Shown here: positions 6,841 through 15,721 of the stretch, in pieces
How positions within the stretch are numbered: the first letter of the stretch is position 1
Layout of the letters: every line of letters starts with the position of its first letter
Assembly (NCBI GenBank): GCA_964583335.1
Contig: CAZOVG010000007.1
Location: 62,001-126,000, forward strand
Direction of reading: 5' to 3'
From: JAGNKE01 sp964583335
Lineage (GTDB): Bacteria; Pseudomonadota; Alphaproteobacteria; Micavibrionales; Micavibrionaceae
DNA: 64,000 bases
Translations under genes and position numbers: made by a program
The notes under the pieces: model-generated
Seen by the model: only the letters and a program-made list of their open reading frames with translations
Told to the model about the DNA's origin: nothing
Database searches by the model: none

Positions 6841-8673
6841 TCAGGTCTTCGCCTTGACATAGCTTCCCGGTGCGGGCTCGATGCCCTTGTCCGGGGTGCG
6901 CGCGGCGACCTGCTTTCCGCCGAAATCCTTAATCCACTCCTGCCAGTGCGGCCACCACGAGCCCTCATGCTGCACGGCCTTCTCAAACCATGCGTCGGGG
7001 TTCTCGGGTGTTTGGGTATTGTCCCAATAGCAATATTTCTTCTTCGCGGGCGGGTTGATGACCCCCGCGATATGGCCCGAAGCCGCCAGCGTAAACGTGA
7101 CCGGGCCGCCCAGCCGCTTCATCCCCTCATACGTCGCCTTCCACGGCGCGATATGGTCCTCGCGCGTCGAAAGGAAAAAGGCGGGCGTCTTGATGGTTCC
7201 AAGGTCCACCGGAACGTCGCGCATCGAAATGCCGCCGGGCTTAATCAGAGCGTTCTCCTGATACATTTTGCGCAGATAGAAACTGTGCATTGCGGCGGGC
7301 ATGTTGGTGCAATCGTCGTTCCAGTACAAAAGATCGAACGGAAACGGCTCCTTTCCGAGCAGATAATTGTTCACTACGAACGACCAGATCAGATCGTTGG
7401 CCCGCAGCAAACTGAATGTCTGCTGCATGTCCTTGCCCTCAAGGATTCCCTTCTCGAACATCTTCTTGTCGATCTGTTCGATCTGTTCCTTATCAAGGAA
7501 AATCTTAAGATCCCCGGCCTTATCGAAATCCAGCAAAGTCGTCAGGAACGTGGCCGAAGCCACGCGCCCCGCCTTCTTTTTGGCCGTCAGGTAAGACAGC
7601 GTACATGAAAGCAGCGTCCCGCCCAGGCAATAGCCGATGATATTGGTTTTCTCCGTGCCGCAAGCCTCGTCGATCTGTTCCAGCGCAGCAAGAATCCCTT
7701 CGTCCATGTAATCCTCGAACCGCTTCTGCGCCAGCTTGGCGGTCGGGTTCACCCACGAAATCGTGAACACCGTATGTCCCTGCGCAACCGCCCACGCGAT
7801 GAAGGAATTTTCGGCCTTGAGATCGAGGATGTAATATTTGTTGATCCAAGGCGGAATGATCAGAAGCGGCGTGTCGAAAACCTTTTCGGTCGAGGGGGAA
7901 TACTGCAAAAGCTGCATGAGATCGTTCTGGAACACGACACGCCCGGGCGTAACGGCGATATTTTTTCCAAGCTCAAACGTATCGTAATCCGTGGTGCTGA
8001 TTTTAAGGTTGCCGCCGCCGCGCTCCATATCCTCGATCAGGTTTTCAAGCCCCTTCACGAGGTTCCCCCCGCCGGTCTTGAGCGTTTCGTTAATCACCTC
8101 GGGATTGGTCATCACGAAATTGGTCGGGGAAAGTGCGTTTGCGAAAAGCCTGGTAACGAACGCAAGCTTCTCCCGCTGCTTGGGCTCCAGCCCCTCGGTA
8201 TCCCGAACCGTATCGTCCATCCAGCGGCAGGTCAGGAGATACGATTGTTTGATGAAATCGAACAGCGCGCTTTCTTGCCACTCCGGCGCACGAAAACGTC
8301 TATCCCCGGCATCCGGCTCGATCACGGGTTTGCCCTCGCCCTGTCCCATGAATTTGCGCGTGCTCTCCTGCCAGAGATTCATCCAGTCGTGAACGAACCG
8401 GGCCTGCATCTCAAAAAAACGCGTCGGGTCTGCCACGATCCGGTCCAGAAACGCCAGATAGCTCTCCCGAATGTTAAGCGGATCAAAATCCCGATTAAGA
8501 AAATCTTCTAATCCCTTTGTGTGACCGTGATTTTCTATAAACTTATCAAGCAGCGGCAGCGCCTTGCCATAAGCATCGATCAGGGCGCGGTTCAACGCCA
8601 CCACATCGGGCATCTTATACCCGGCATCCGGAGGAGAAGAAGGGGGGGCTTGCTTGGGCATCGGTTTATTCAT
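6841..8673 (-). CDS. phaC: Class I poly(3-hydroxyalkanoate) synthase PhaC
   Basis: This 610-residue cytosolic enzyme polymerises 3-hydroxyacyl-CoA into storage polyester granules. It has the N-terminal PhaC domain (including DPTRFFEMQARFVHDWMNLW-type sequence), then an alpha/beta-hydrolase domain. The lipase-like box is GYCLGG with nucleophile Cys349, Asp lies in STREDHIAPW, and His in SGHIAGVINPP, completing the triad. The tail WPHWQEW is typical of class I enzymes. The length matches the class I range and no phaE subunit is nearby. phaA, phaB and phaR are not in the window. The ATG at 8673 was chosen; downstream (6671-6840) is a 170-bp gap holding an AT-rich 7-bp inverted repeat at 6805-6824. 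Confidence 0.95.
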   Translation of the reverse strand: MNKPMPKQAPPSSPPDAGYKMPDVVALNRALIDAYGKALPLLDKFIENHGHTKGLEDFLNRDFDPLNIRESYLAFLDRIVADPTRFFEMQARFVHDWMNLWQESTRKFMGQGEGKPVIEPDAGDRRFRAPEWQESALFDFIKQSYLLTCRWMDDTVRDTEGLEPKQREKLAFVTRLFANALSPTNFVMTNPEVINETLKTGGGNLVKGLENLIEDMERGGGNLKISTTDYDTFELGKNIAVTPGRVVFQNDLMQLLQYSPSTEKVFDTPLLIIPPWINKYYILDLKAENSFIAWAVAQGHTVFTISWVNPTAKLAQKRFEDYMDEGILAALEQIDEACGTEKTNIIGYCLGGTLLSCTLSYLTAKKKAGRVASATFLTTLLDFDKAGDLKIFLDKEQIEQIDKKMFEKGILEGKDMQQTFSLLRANDLIWSFVVNNYLLGKEPFPFDLLYWNDDCTNMPAAMHSFYLRKMYQENALIKPGGISMRDVPVDLGTIKTPAFFLSTREDHIAPWKATYEGMKRLGGPVTFTLAASGHIAGVINPPAKKKYCYWDNTQTPENPDAWFEKAVQHEGSWWPHWQEWIKDFGGKQVAARTPDKGIEPAPGSYVKAKT

Positions 8674-8763
8674 GCGCTCTCAGGGATTTAGAGGAAAAAA
8701 ATAAGAAAGAGTCCCAAGAGTCTGCGGCAACCGCCTGAAAAAATCAAGACATGAATGGAGTGT

Positions 8764-9450
8764 TCAGCCATCAACAGGGCGGGGCGCGGCAAACCTCCGG
8801 CACAGGATCGCAAGATAGATGACGACGAACAGGAAGATATAAAGCTCTTCCACCTCGCTGGACCGCCAGAACAAAGGCTGCAGGCCAAGCGCGTCGTAAG
8901 TCTTGTCTATCACTTTAAGAACAAGGAATAACGCCGCGCTCGGAATGACCTCTTTATCGCCGAGTATGGGCGCAAGCCGGGCGGGCACAAGCTTGGGCGC
9001 GAACTTCAGGACCAGCGGCAGCAGGATGCCGCACACGATCACCCCGATCTCAAGCGCCAGCCGCGGCTTCTGGTCCAGCCACGAGGACGTGTTGTGAAAA
9101 TTCGTCTCGCCTTGATCGTTGATCTGGTTCCAGAACTCCGGCGTGGTCCAGTCGAACAGATGCTGCCCCCAGCTCAGCTCCTCCCCGAACACGTAAACCG
9201 ACCCGACCAGCGCCAGAACCCCCTAGGCCTTCAGCGGCCCGGTCGGCGCAAGCTGGATGACCCGCAGAGCCAGCAGGATGGCGGGAAACAGCACCAAGCC
9301 CTGCAAAATCTCGTGTGGGCCGAACTCCGAATGCAATTCCGGCATGTACTGGTCCGGCACGAAGATCTCAAGCCCGATCTGCCCGACGATAATAAGAGCC
9401 GGAAAAAGCATCCAGAAAGGGGATTTCAGGAAAAAACGGTAAAAACTCAT
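8764..9450 (-). pseudogene. Membrane protein gene interrupted by an in-frame amber codon
   Basis: Reading leftward from an ATG at 9450, the frame encodes a membrane protein with a hydrophobic N-terminus, GPHEILQGLVLFPAILLALR, then TAG at 9223-9225. After the stop the same frame continues without interruption for 153 codons: GVLALVGSVYVFGEELSWGQ, LFDWTTPEFW, ETNFHNTSSWL, then three more hydrophobic segments. The GEE-SWGQ-...TP...NFHN pattern recurs in a family of uncharacterised bacterial membrane proteins and spans the stop region, so this was one gene of ~228 codons. A single substitution, for example TGG or CAG to TAG, explains it. Whether it is read through or is a sequencing error is unknown. 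Confidence 0.7.
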
Positions 9451-9611
9451 GTAAAAAAAGTGACAGTGTGGCCCCCCGAAATCAATAAAAACCGCGTCCG
9501 GAGCGGAAATTTGGCCGGGGTGTTGCGCAAAAGCCATTCCCATCCTTGAAACGGGGCCGGAAGCGGAGTAGAACAAACCCGTATAAAACATTCTTTAATG
9601 GGTATTTGACG

Positions 9612-10904
9612 ATGAGCAAACCGTTTCGCATAGGGCTGGCAGGGCTGGGAACCGTCGGGGCGGGCGTCGTCAAAATCATTCAGAAAAACGGCGATTTGCT
9701 CGAAAAACGCGCCGGCCGCCGCATCGAAATTGCCGCCGTTTCAGCCAAAGACCGCAACCGCGACCGGGGCGTTGACCTCTCATCCTATGACTGGGTGGAA
9801 AAGACCGGCGATCTGGCCACCTACAAAGATCTCGACGCCGTGGTCGAAGTCATCGGCGGGTCCGAAGGACCGGCGGCTGATCTCGTCCGCGCGAGCCTGA
9901 AAAACGGCCGCCATGTCGTGACCGCCAACAAGGCGCTGCTCGCGCTGCACGGCGACGAACTGGCAAACCTCGCCGACGAAACGGGCGCCTGCCTGATGTT
10001 CGAGGCCGCCGTCGCCGGGGGCGTGCCGATCATCAAGGCGATGCGCGAGGGGCTGGCCGCCAACGAGATCAAAAGCATCTACGGCATCCTGAACGGCACC
10101 TGCAACTATATCCTGACCACCATGCGCCAGACGGGCCGCAGCTTCGACGACGTGCTCAAGGAGGCGCAGGCGCAGGGCTACGCCGAGGCCGACCCCGCCT
10201 TCGATATCGACGGCATCGACGCCGCGCATAAACTTTGTATCCTCGCCGCCATCGGCTTCGGGGTGAAACCGGACTTCAAGGCGCTCAGCATTGAGGGCAT
10301 CCGCCACATCAACAGCACTGACATCGCCTACGCCAGTGAATTCGGCTACCGCATCAAGCTGCTCGGCATCGCCCGCCGCGAAAACGGCAAGCTTCTTCAG
10401 GTCATGGAGCCGTGCCTCGTCCCGATCGAAAGCCCGATGGGCATCATCGACGATGTCTACAACGCGGTGTACGTTGAGGGCGATTTCGTCGAAACGCCGC
10501 TCTTCACCGGCAAGGGCGCGGGGCAGGGGCCCACAGCCTCCTCCGTCGTCTCCGACCTGATCGACCTCGCACGGGGCCACAGGCTCCCGGCCTTTGGTAT
10601 CCCCGCGAAAGACCTGAAAGCCGCCGTATGGGCCGATCCCGGCGAGACGATCAACAGCTATTACCTGCGCCTGATGGTGCTCGACCGCGCGGGCGTCATT
10701 GCCGACGTCTCCGCCATCCTGCGCGACAAGAATATCTCTATCGAGGGGCTGGTTCAAAGAGGCCGCGACCCCGGCCAGCCCGTCCCGGTCATCATCACGA
10801 CCCACGAGACCCGCCACGCCGACATGATGGCCGCGTGCGAACTGATTGAAAAACTCGACTGCTGCGTGGAAAAACCCCGCGCGATGTGTATTGAAGAGCT
10901 GTAA
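9612..10904 (+). CDS. hom: Homoserine dehydrogenase
   Basis: This 430-residue protein reduces aspartate semialdehyde to homoserine, the branch point to threonine, methionine and isoleucine. The N-terminal Rossmann motif GLAGLGTVGAGVV binds NAD(P). The central domain has VTANKALLALHG, GILNGTCNYIL, and FDIDGIDAAHKL. A C-terminal ACT domain starts near residue 350 (LRLMVLDRAGVIADVSAILR), as expected for threonine-regulated monofunctional enzymes. The ATG at 9612 was preferred to the longer frame because conserved sequence begins at MSKPFRIGL. glpX follows after 14 bp and recJ after that, a gene order frequent in alphaproteobacteria. Confidence 0.96.
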   Translation: MSKPFRIGLAGLGTVGAGVVKIIQKNGDLLEKRAGRRIEIAAVSAKDRNRDRGVDLSSYDWVEKTGDLATYKDLDAVVEVIGGSEGPAADLVRASLKNGRHVVTANKALLALHGDELANLADETGACLMFEAAVAGGVPIIKAMREGLAANEIKSIYGILNGTCNYILTTMRQTGRSFDDVLKEAQAQGYAEADPAFDIDGIDAAHKLCILAAIGFGVKPDFKALSIEGIRHINSTDIAYASEFGYRIKLLGIARRENGKLLQVMEPCLVPIESPMGIIDDVYNAVYVEGDFVETPLFTGKGAGQGPTASSVVSDLIDLARGHRLPAFGIPAKDLKAAVWADPGETINSYYLRLMVLDRAGVIADVSAILRDKNISIEGLVQRGRDPGQPVPVIITTHETRHADMMAACELIEKLDCCVEKPRAMCIEEL

Positions 10905-10918
10905 AGCAAGGAAAGACG

Positions 10919-11938
10919 ATGCAGGCCAAGCCGATGAAACAGACTGAAACCGAACTGGAAACCAGCATGGACCGCAACCTCGCGCTGGAGGTCGTGCGTG
11001 TGACCGAGGCCGCCGCGCTGGCCGCTTCAAGGCTCGTGGGACGCGGCGACAAGGACGGCGCCGATCAGGCGGCGGTGGACGCCATGCGCCAGGCGCTCAA
11101 TTCCCTCAACATTCGCGGCAAGGTCGTGATCGGCGAGGGCGAGCGCGACGAGGCCCCCATGCTCTATATCGGTGAGGAGGTCGGCACCGGCACCGGCCCG
11201 AAGGTGGACATCGCCCTCGACCCGCTGGAGGGAACCGACATCACCGCGCGGGGCGGCCCGAACGCGCTGGCCGTGATCGCCATGACCGACGAGGGCGGCT
11301 TTCTGAACGCGCCGGACGTGTACATGGAGAAAATCGCCGTCGGCCCCGGCATCGACCCGAAAATCCTCAGCCTCGACGACCCGATCGGCGACGTGCTCAA
11401 ACGTCTGGCCAGAGAAAAAGACGCCGATGTCAACGACCTCACGGTCTGCATCCTCGAACGCCCGCGCCATGAAAAACTGATCAAGGCTGTCCGCGACTCC
11501 GGCGCGCGCATCATCCTGATCGGCGACGGCGACGTCAGCGCCGTGATCGCCACCACCGACCCCGACAGCACGGGCATCGACCTTTATGTCGGCTCCGGCG
11601 GCGCGCCCGAGGGCGTTCTGGCCGCTGCGGCCCTGCAATGCACGGGCGGCGCGATGCTGGGCCGTCTGGTCTTCCGCAACGACGATGAAATCGCCCGCGC
11701 CGAACGCTGGGGCATCAAGGACCTCAACCGCATCTACGCCACCTCCGACCTCGCCAGCGGCGAGAACGTGATGTTCGCGGCGACGGGCGTGACCGATGGC
11801 GCGATGCTGCGCGGTGTGCGCCGCTCGGCGGGCGGGGCCAAGACGAGTTCCATCGTCATGCGCTCGAAGTCCGGCACGATCCGCAAGATCGAGGCCAGCC
11901 ACAATTTCCGGCGCAAAACATGGGTTCAATCAATCTAG
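10919..11938 (+). CDS. glpX: Class II fructose-1,6-bisphosphatase GlpX
   Basis: This 339-residue enzyme dephosphorylates fructose-1,6-bisphosphate in gluconeogenesis. The GlpX family signatures are GKVVIGEGERDEAPMLYIGE, the metal/phosphate motif DIALDPLEGT, and GSGGAPEGVLAAAAL. The ATG at 10919 has AAGGAAAG just upstream. It adds 16 residues before the usual family start at MDRNLALEVVRV (10967), so either start could be used. The gene lies 14 bp after hom and 72 bp before recJ, and the three are probably co-transcribed. Confidence 0.95.
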   Translation: MQAKPMKQTETELETSMDRNLALEVVRVTEAAALAASRLVGRGDKDGADQAAVDAMRQALNSLNIRGKVVIGEGERDEAPMLYIGEEVGTGTGPKVDIALDPLEGTDITARGGPNALAVIAMTDEGGFLNAPDVYMEKIAVGPGIDPKILSLDDPIGDVLKRLAREKDADVNDLTVCILERPRHEKLIKAVRDSGARIILIGDGDVSAVIATTDPDSTGIDLYVGSGGAPEGVLAAAALQCTGGAMLGRLVFRNDDEIARAERWGIKDLNRIYATSDLASGENVMFAATGVTDGAMLRGVRRSAGGAKTSSIVMRSKSGTIRKIEASHNFRRKTWVQSI

Positions 11939-12010
11939 CGATTGTGGATAACCTATGCTTTTGCAACGCCGTGTCTACTGCAAGGCCGCGCGACCCCTTA
12001 TCCTGAAGAC

Positions 12011-13843
12011 ATGACCAAAGGCATCTTGACCGAACGCTCGCTCCAGCAAGCCCGCTGGGTCGTCGAGGACGTTCCTTTGAATGAAATCGAACGGCTCGCC
12101 CGTGCGCATGACCTGCCGGAGATCGTGGCGCGGCTTCTGGCCGCGCGCGGCATCGCGCCAGAACAGGTGCCCGGCTTCCTGAACCCGACCTTGAAAGATC
12201 ATTTCCCTGACCCCTTCGCGTTGGCGGGCATGGCCGAAATGGCCGACGATCTGGCGCGCGCGATAGAGGAAAACAGGAACATCGCCATCTTCGGCGACTT
12301 CGACGTGGACGGCGCGACCTCTTCGGCCATCCTCTGCCGCTTCCTCCGGCATCTGGGCTTCGATCCCGTGATCTACATCCCCGACCGGGTGGAGGAGGGC
12401 TACGGCCCGAATACCGAGGCCCTGAAATCCCTGCGGGACCAGGGCGCGGAAATCCTGATGATGCTCGATTGCGGCACGACCGCGTTCGAGATCATCCAGT
12501 CCGGCGCCGATATGGGCCTCAAAATCATCATCCTCGACCATCACGAGGCGGAGCAAAACCTGCCCGCCGCGTGGCACGTCATCAACCCCAAACGCAAGGA
12601 CGACACCTCCGGCCTGACCATGCTCGCCGCCTGCGGCGTGACCTTTCTGGCCTGCGTGGCGATCAACGCCCGCCTGCGCGCACGCGGTTTTTACGAGCAA
12701 AAAGGACTGAAGGAGCCCGACCTGAAATCCTTCCTGGATATTCTGGCCCTCGGCACAGTCTGCGATATGGTGCCGCTCACCGGCCCCAACCGGCTGTTCG
12801 TCCGCGCCGGGTTCGCCATGCCCGAACAACGCCTCAACCCCGGCATCCGCGCTGTGATGAAGGTCGCAGGCATCAAGGCCCCGCTCACAACCTACGATGC
12901 GGGCTTCGCGCTCGGCCCCCGCATCAACGCGGGCAGCCGCGTCCACAAGGCCGACCTCGGCGCGCGCCTTCTCTGTTCCGACGACGAACAGGAAGCCCTC
13001 AGCATCGCGTGGACGCTCGACGACTGCAACAAACGCCGCAAGGATCTTCAGGCCGAAATGGAAAAACAGGCCATGGCGCAGGTCGAGGACGCGAACATGC
13101 AGGACGATCCGCTCATCCTCGTGGACCGCGAGGGCTGGCATCCGGGCCTCAGCGGCCTCGTCGCCGGAAACCTGAAGGAAAAATACGGCCGCCCCGCCTG
13201 CGTGGTGGCCTATGCACAGTCCATGTCCGGCGAGCGCGAGGGCAGGGGATCGGGCCGCTCCGTCCCCGGCATCCACATCGCGCAGGCCTTCATCGACGCC
13301 CGCGCCGCCGGATTGCTGGAAAAGGGCGGCGGCCATGCGATGGCGGGCGGCTTCACCGTCAGACCCGAAAAAATCCCCGAACTCCGCGCCTTCCTGCAAG
13401 ACCATATCCGCAAACAGCAGGACTCCGGCACGATCAATATCGAAACCCGCATCGACGGCCTGCTCACCGTGCGCGGCGCGACGCTCAGCCTCGTCAGCCT
13501 CATCGCCGAACGCCTCGGCCCGTTCGGACAGGAGCACCCCGAGCCCGTCTTCGCCCTCACCAACCTGCGCATCCACAAGGCCGACATCCTCGCGAGCAAG
13601 CACATCCGCGTCCTCGTCGGCGACCCCGAGGGCGGCCCGCGCCTCAAGGCCATGGCCTTCCGCGCGGTCGGAACGGAGATGGGCGAGATCCTTCTAAGCA
13701 ACAAAACCCGCTCCATCGACCTCGCCGTCACCCTCAAGATCAACGAATGGCAGGGCCGCCAGAGCGCCGAGGCGATCATTCAGGACGCCGCCCTCCCGCA
13801 ATCCGAAAAATCCTCACGCACCCTTCTGGCGGAAACCGCCTGA
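12011..13843 (+). CDS. recJ: Single-stranded-DNA-specific exonuclease RecJ
   Basis: This 610-residue 5'-3' ssDNA exonuclease works in recombination and mismatch repair. The DHH domain is shown by FGDFDVDGATSSAILCRFL, MLDCGTTA, and IILDHHEAEQ (the DHH motif proper). The DHHA1 part contains RSVPGIHIAQAF and KGGGHAMAGGF, and an OB-fold C-terminal part follows. I took the ATG at 12011 rather than an earlier TTG at 11942, because the extra 23 residues look non-conserved. It is the third gene after hom and glpX. Confidence 0.95.
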   Translation: MTKGILTERSLQQARWVVEDVPLNEIERLARAHDLPEIVARLLAARGIAPEQVPGFLNPTLKDHFPDPFALAGMAEMADDLARAIEENRNIAIFGDFDVDGATSSAILCRFLRHLGFDPVIYIPDRVEEGYGPNTEALKSLRDQGAEILMMLDCGTTAFEIIQSGADMGLKIIILDHHEAEQNLPAAWHVINPKRKDDTSGLTMLAACGVTFLACVAINARLRARGFYEQKGLKEPDLKSFLDILALGTVCDMVPLTGPNRLFVRAGFAMPEQRLNPGIRAVMKVAGIKAPLTTYDAGFALGPRINAGSRVHKADLGARLLCSDDEQEALSIAWTLDDCNKRRKDLQAEMEKQAMAQVEDANMQDDPLILVDREGWHPGLSGLVAGNLKEKYGRPACVVAYAQSMSGEREGRGSGRSVPGIHIAQAFIDARAAGLLEKGGGHAMAGGFTVRPEKIPELRAFLQDHIRKQQDSGTINIETRIDGLLTVRGATLSLVSLIAERLGPFGQEHPEPVFALTNLRIHKADILASKHIRVLVGDPEGGPRLKAMAFRAVGTEMGEILLSNKTRSIDLAVTLKINEWQGRQSAEAIIQDAALPQSEKSSRTLLAETA

Positions 13844-13881
13844 CCGCGCTATAAGACCGGGCGCGGGAAAGGCGGACGGAC

Positions 13882-14805
13882 ATGCTGGCGGCAACACGAA
13901 CCACAATCGAAAGCTATTTCGGCCTGTTTCTTCTGCTGGCCTTCGTGCTGGGCCTGACCGTCCCGGGTGTCGAGCAGACCCCCAAGAACGTGATCCTTCT
14001 TCTTCAGGCCGCGATCATCCTCTTCGCCTGTTCCAAGATCAAGCTGGCCGATTTTCAAGGCTTCCGTCCAAGGGAAATCGCGGGCTTCTATGTCCTGCGC
14101 TTCATCCTCTTGCCCGTGATCATGTTTTTCATCGCCGCATGGTTGGCGCCGGACTATAAATACGCGCTCCTGCTTCTGGGCCTCATGCCTTGCGGCGCGA
14201 CCCTTCCGGCGATGATGGGCATTCTGGGCGGCAATCCCGCGCTGGGCCTCACCGCCACCACAATCTCCGGCCTGCTCGCGCCGTTCACCGTCTTCGCGAT
14301 GTTCGCGATGTTCAGCACGCTGGACCTGCAACTCGACCTCTGGGGGATGTTCCAGACGCTCTTTTTCGTGATTTTCTGTCCCGTCATCGTCTATTTCGGC
14401 CTGCTCCGCCGCTTCGAGCCGCTCAAGCTGACCATGCGCGAAAACGCCTCGATGATGGCGATCCTCCTCATCTTCGGCGTCATCATGATCGTCGTCGCCT
14501 ACCAGCGCGACCGCTTCTTCTCCGAACCGGCCTTCTTCATCCAGGCCTTCGCGGTCGGCACCGTGGCTTATTTCACCTATTACGCAATGGGCTGGTTCGC
14601 CTTCGCCCGCCGCGACCGCCGCACGCGGATCAGCTATTCCCTGATGGGCGGCAACAACAATATCGCGCTCGCCATCAGCCTCGCCGCGCTCTATTTCCCG
14701 GCCCATGAAATGTTTATTCTTGTAGTCTGGGAAATATTGTGGATAATGGGTGTTACATTATTTCAGTTGTTTGTGAAGATGACCGCCGGGCCGGAAGAGG
14801 GCTGA
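13882..14805 (+). CDS. BASS-family (bile acid:sodium symporter-like) transporter
   Basis: This 307-residue inner-membrane protein has nine or ten hydrophobic segments. The patterns LMPCGATLPAMMGILGGNPA, GLTATTISGLLAPF and the late SLMGGNNNIALAISLAALYF match the two discontinuous substrate/sodium-binding regions of the bile acid:sodium symporter superfamily. The real substrate in bacteria is often a keto acid or other organic anion and cannot be read from the sequence. The gene begins 38 bp after recJ and may be carried on the same transcript. Confidence 0.7.
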   Translation: MLAATRTTIESYFGLFLLLAFVLGLTVPGVEQTPKNVILLLQAAIILFACSKIKLADFQGFRPREIAGFYVLRFILLPVIMFFIAAWLAPDYKYALLLLGLMPCGATLPAMMGILGGNPALGLTATTISGLLAPFTVFAMFAMFSTLDLQLDLWGMFQTLFFVIFCPVIVYFGLLRRFEPLKLTMRENASMMAILLIFGVIMIVVAYQRDRFFSEPAFFIQAFAVGTVAYFTYYAMGWFAFARRDRRTRISYSLMGGNNNIALAISLAALYFPAHEMFILVVWEILWIMGVTLFQLFVKMTAGPEEG

Positions 14806-14849
14806 ACCGTTCCTCCGGCCTTTAAGTTTCTGGAAAATATAGGAAAAGC

Positions 14850-15317
14850 ATGGAAATGAAGCGCACGCGCACGCTCCTGAACGGCATGGTCGTCCTCTCC
14901 GAGGTCAGCCACGTTTTCTGTTGCGTTTTGCCGACGCTCTTCAGCATTTTCGGCATCCTCGTCGGCCTCGGCGTGGCCGGAGCCATGCCCCTCTGGCTGG
15001 GCGGCCTCCATGAGACGATGCACGACTGGGAGCTGCCCGTCATCGCCGCCTCGGGCGTTATTCTGGCCCTCGGCTGGACCCTGCATGTGGTGAGCGAACG
15101 CATGGACTGCCACGACCACGGCTGCCACCATCCGCCCTGCGAACCGAAGAAGAAAAGCTCGACCACGATCCTCAAGGTCGCGACCATTCTGTTCGTGGCG
15201 AATATTTCCGTGTTCCTGATCTTCCACAAAGGGCTCGACCGTATGGGCGTCACCCATACGGAGCATCCGGCCCATGAACAGTCCGAAGAACACGAAGCGC
15301 ATGACCACGCGCACTAA
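14850..15317 (+). CDS. MerC-like membrane protein with His-rich metal-binding segments
   Basis: This 155-residue protein has four hydrophobic segments. The first, SEVSHVFCCVLPTLFSIFG, has the adjacent-cysteine-plus-proline arrangement of MerC-like proteins. Between the third and fourth segments lies CHDHGCHHPPCEP, and the C-terminus ends in HTEHPAHEQSEEHEAHDHAH. Both clusters are plausible sites for soft or transition metals. A role in metal uptake, sensing or buffering is inferred. It has no partner metal gene nearby. Its stop overlaps the end of hisI on the opposite strand by 4 bp. Confidence 0.55.
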   Translation: MEMKRTRTLLNGMVVLSEVSHVFCCVLPTLFSIFGILVGLGVAGAMPLWLGGLHETMHDWELPVIAASGVILALGWTLHVVSERMDCHDHGCHHPPCEPKKKSSTTILKVATILFVANISVFLIFHKGLDRMGVTHTEHPAHEQSEEHEAHDHAH

Positions 15318-15721
15318 TCTTCGATGAAAACCAGCCTCGGCTTATCCTTCGGCCCCTTGAGATCGACCGCCCGGTAAAAACAGCTCTCCCGCCCGGTATG
15401 GCAAGTGCCCTCCGGCGTCTCCGCGCCTTCAGGCTTGACCACGGTGACGCTGATCAAAAGACAATCCTGATCGCAATCCGTCCGCATCGCGCGCACTTTC
15501 TGCACGAACCCGCTGGTGGCCCCCTTGTGCCAGAGCGTATTGCGGCTGCGCGACCAGTAATGCGCTTCGCCCGTCTCAAGCGTTTTTTCGACGGCCAGCG
15601 CGTTGACATACGCCATCATCAACACGCGCCCCGTCTCGTGGCAGACGGTGATGCAGGGCATCAGCCCGTTCGCGTCGTAACGCGGCGTAAACGCAAGGCC
15701 TTCCTCGATATCCTTGCTCAT
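15314..15721 (-). CDS. hisI: Phosphoribosyl-AMP cyclohydrolase
   Basis: This 135-residue enzyme opens the adenine ring of PR-AMP in histidine biosynthesis. Family motifs are VLMMAYVNALAVEKTLETGE, HYWSRSRNTLWHKGATSG, the metal-binding RTDCDQDCLL, and GTCHTGRESCF with the remaining cysteine ligand. It is a monofunctional HisI without a HisE domain. Its ATG overlaps the gshB stop in an ATGA junction, so translation is probably coupled to gshB. No other his gene is in the window. Confidence 0.95.
   Translation of the reverse strand: MSKDIEEGLAFTPRYDANGLMPCITVCHETGRVLMMAYVNALAVEKTLETGEAHYWSRSRNTLWHKGATSGFVQKVRAMRTDCDQDCLLISVTVVKPEGAETPEGTCHTGRESCFYRAVDLKGPKDKPRLVFIED

Noticed and set aside
11975..13603. 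542-codon minus-strand frame opposite recJ
   Set aside because: It mirrors RecJ codons and has no recognisable domain.
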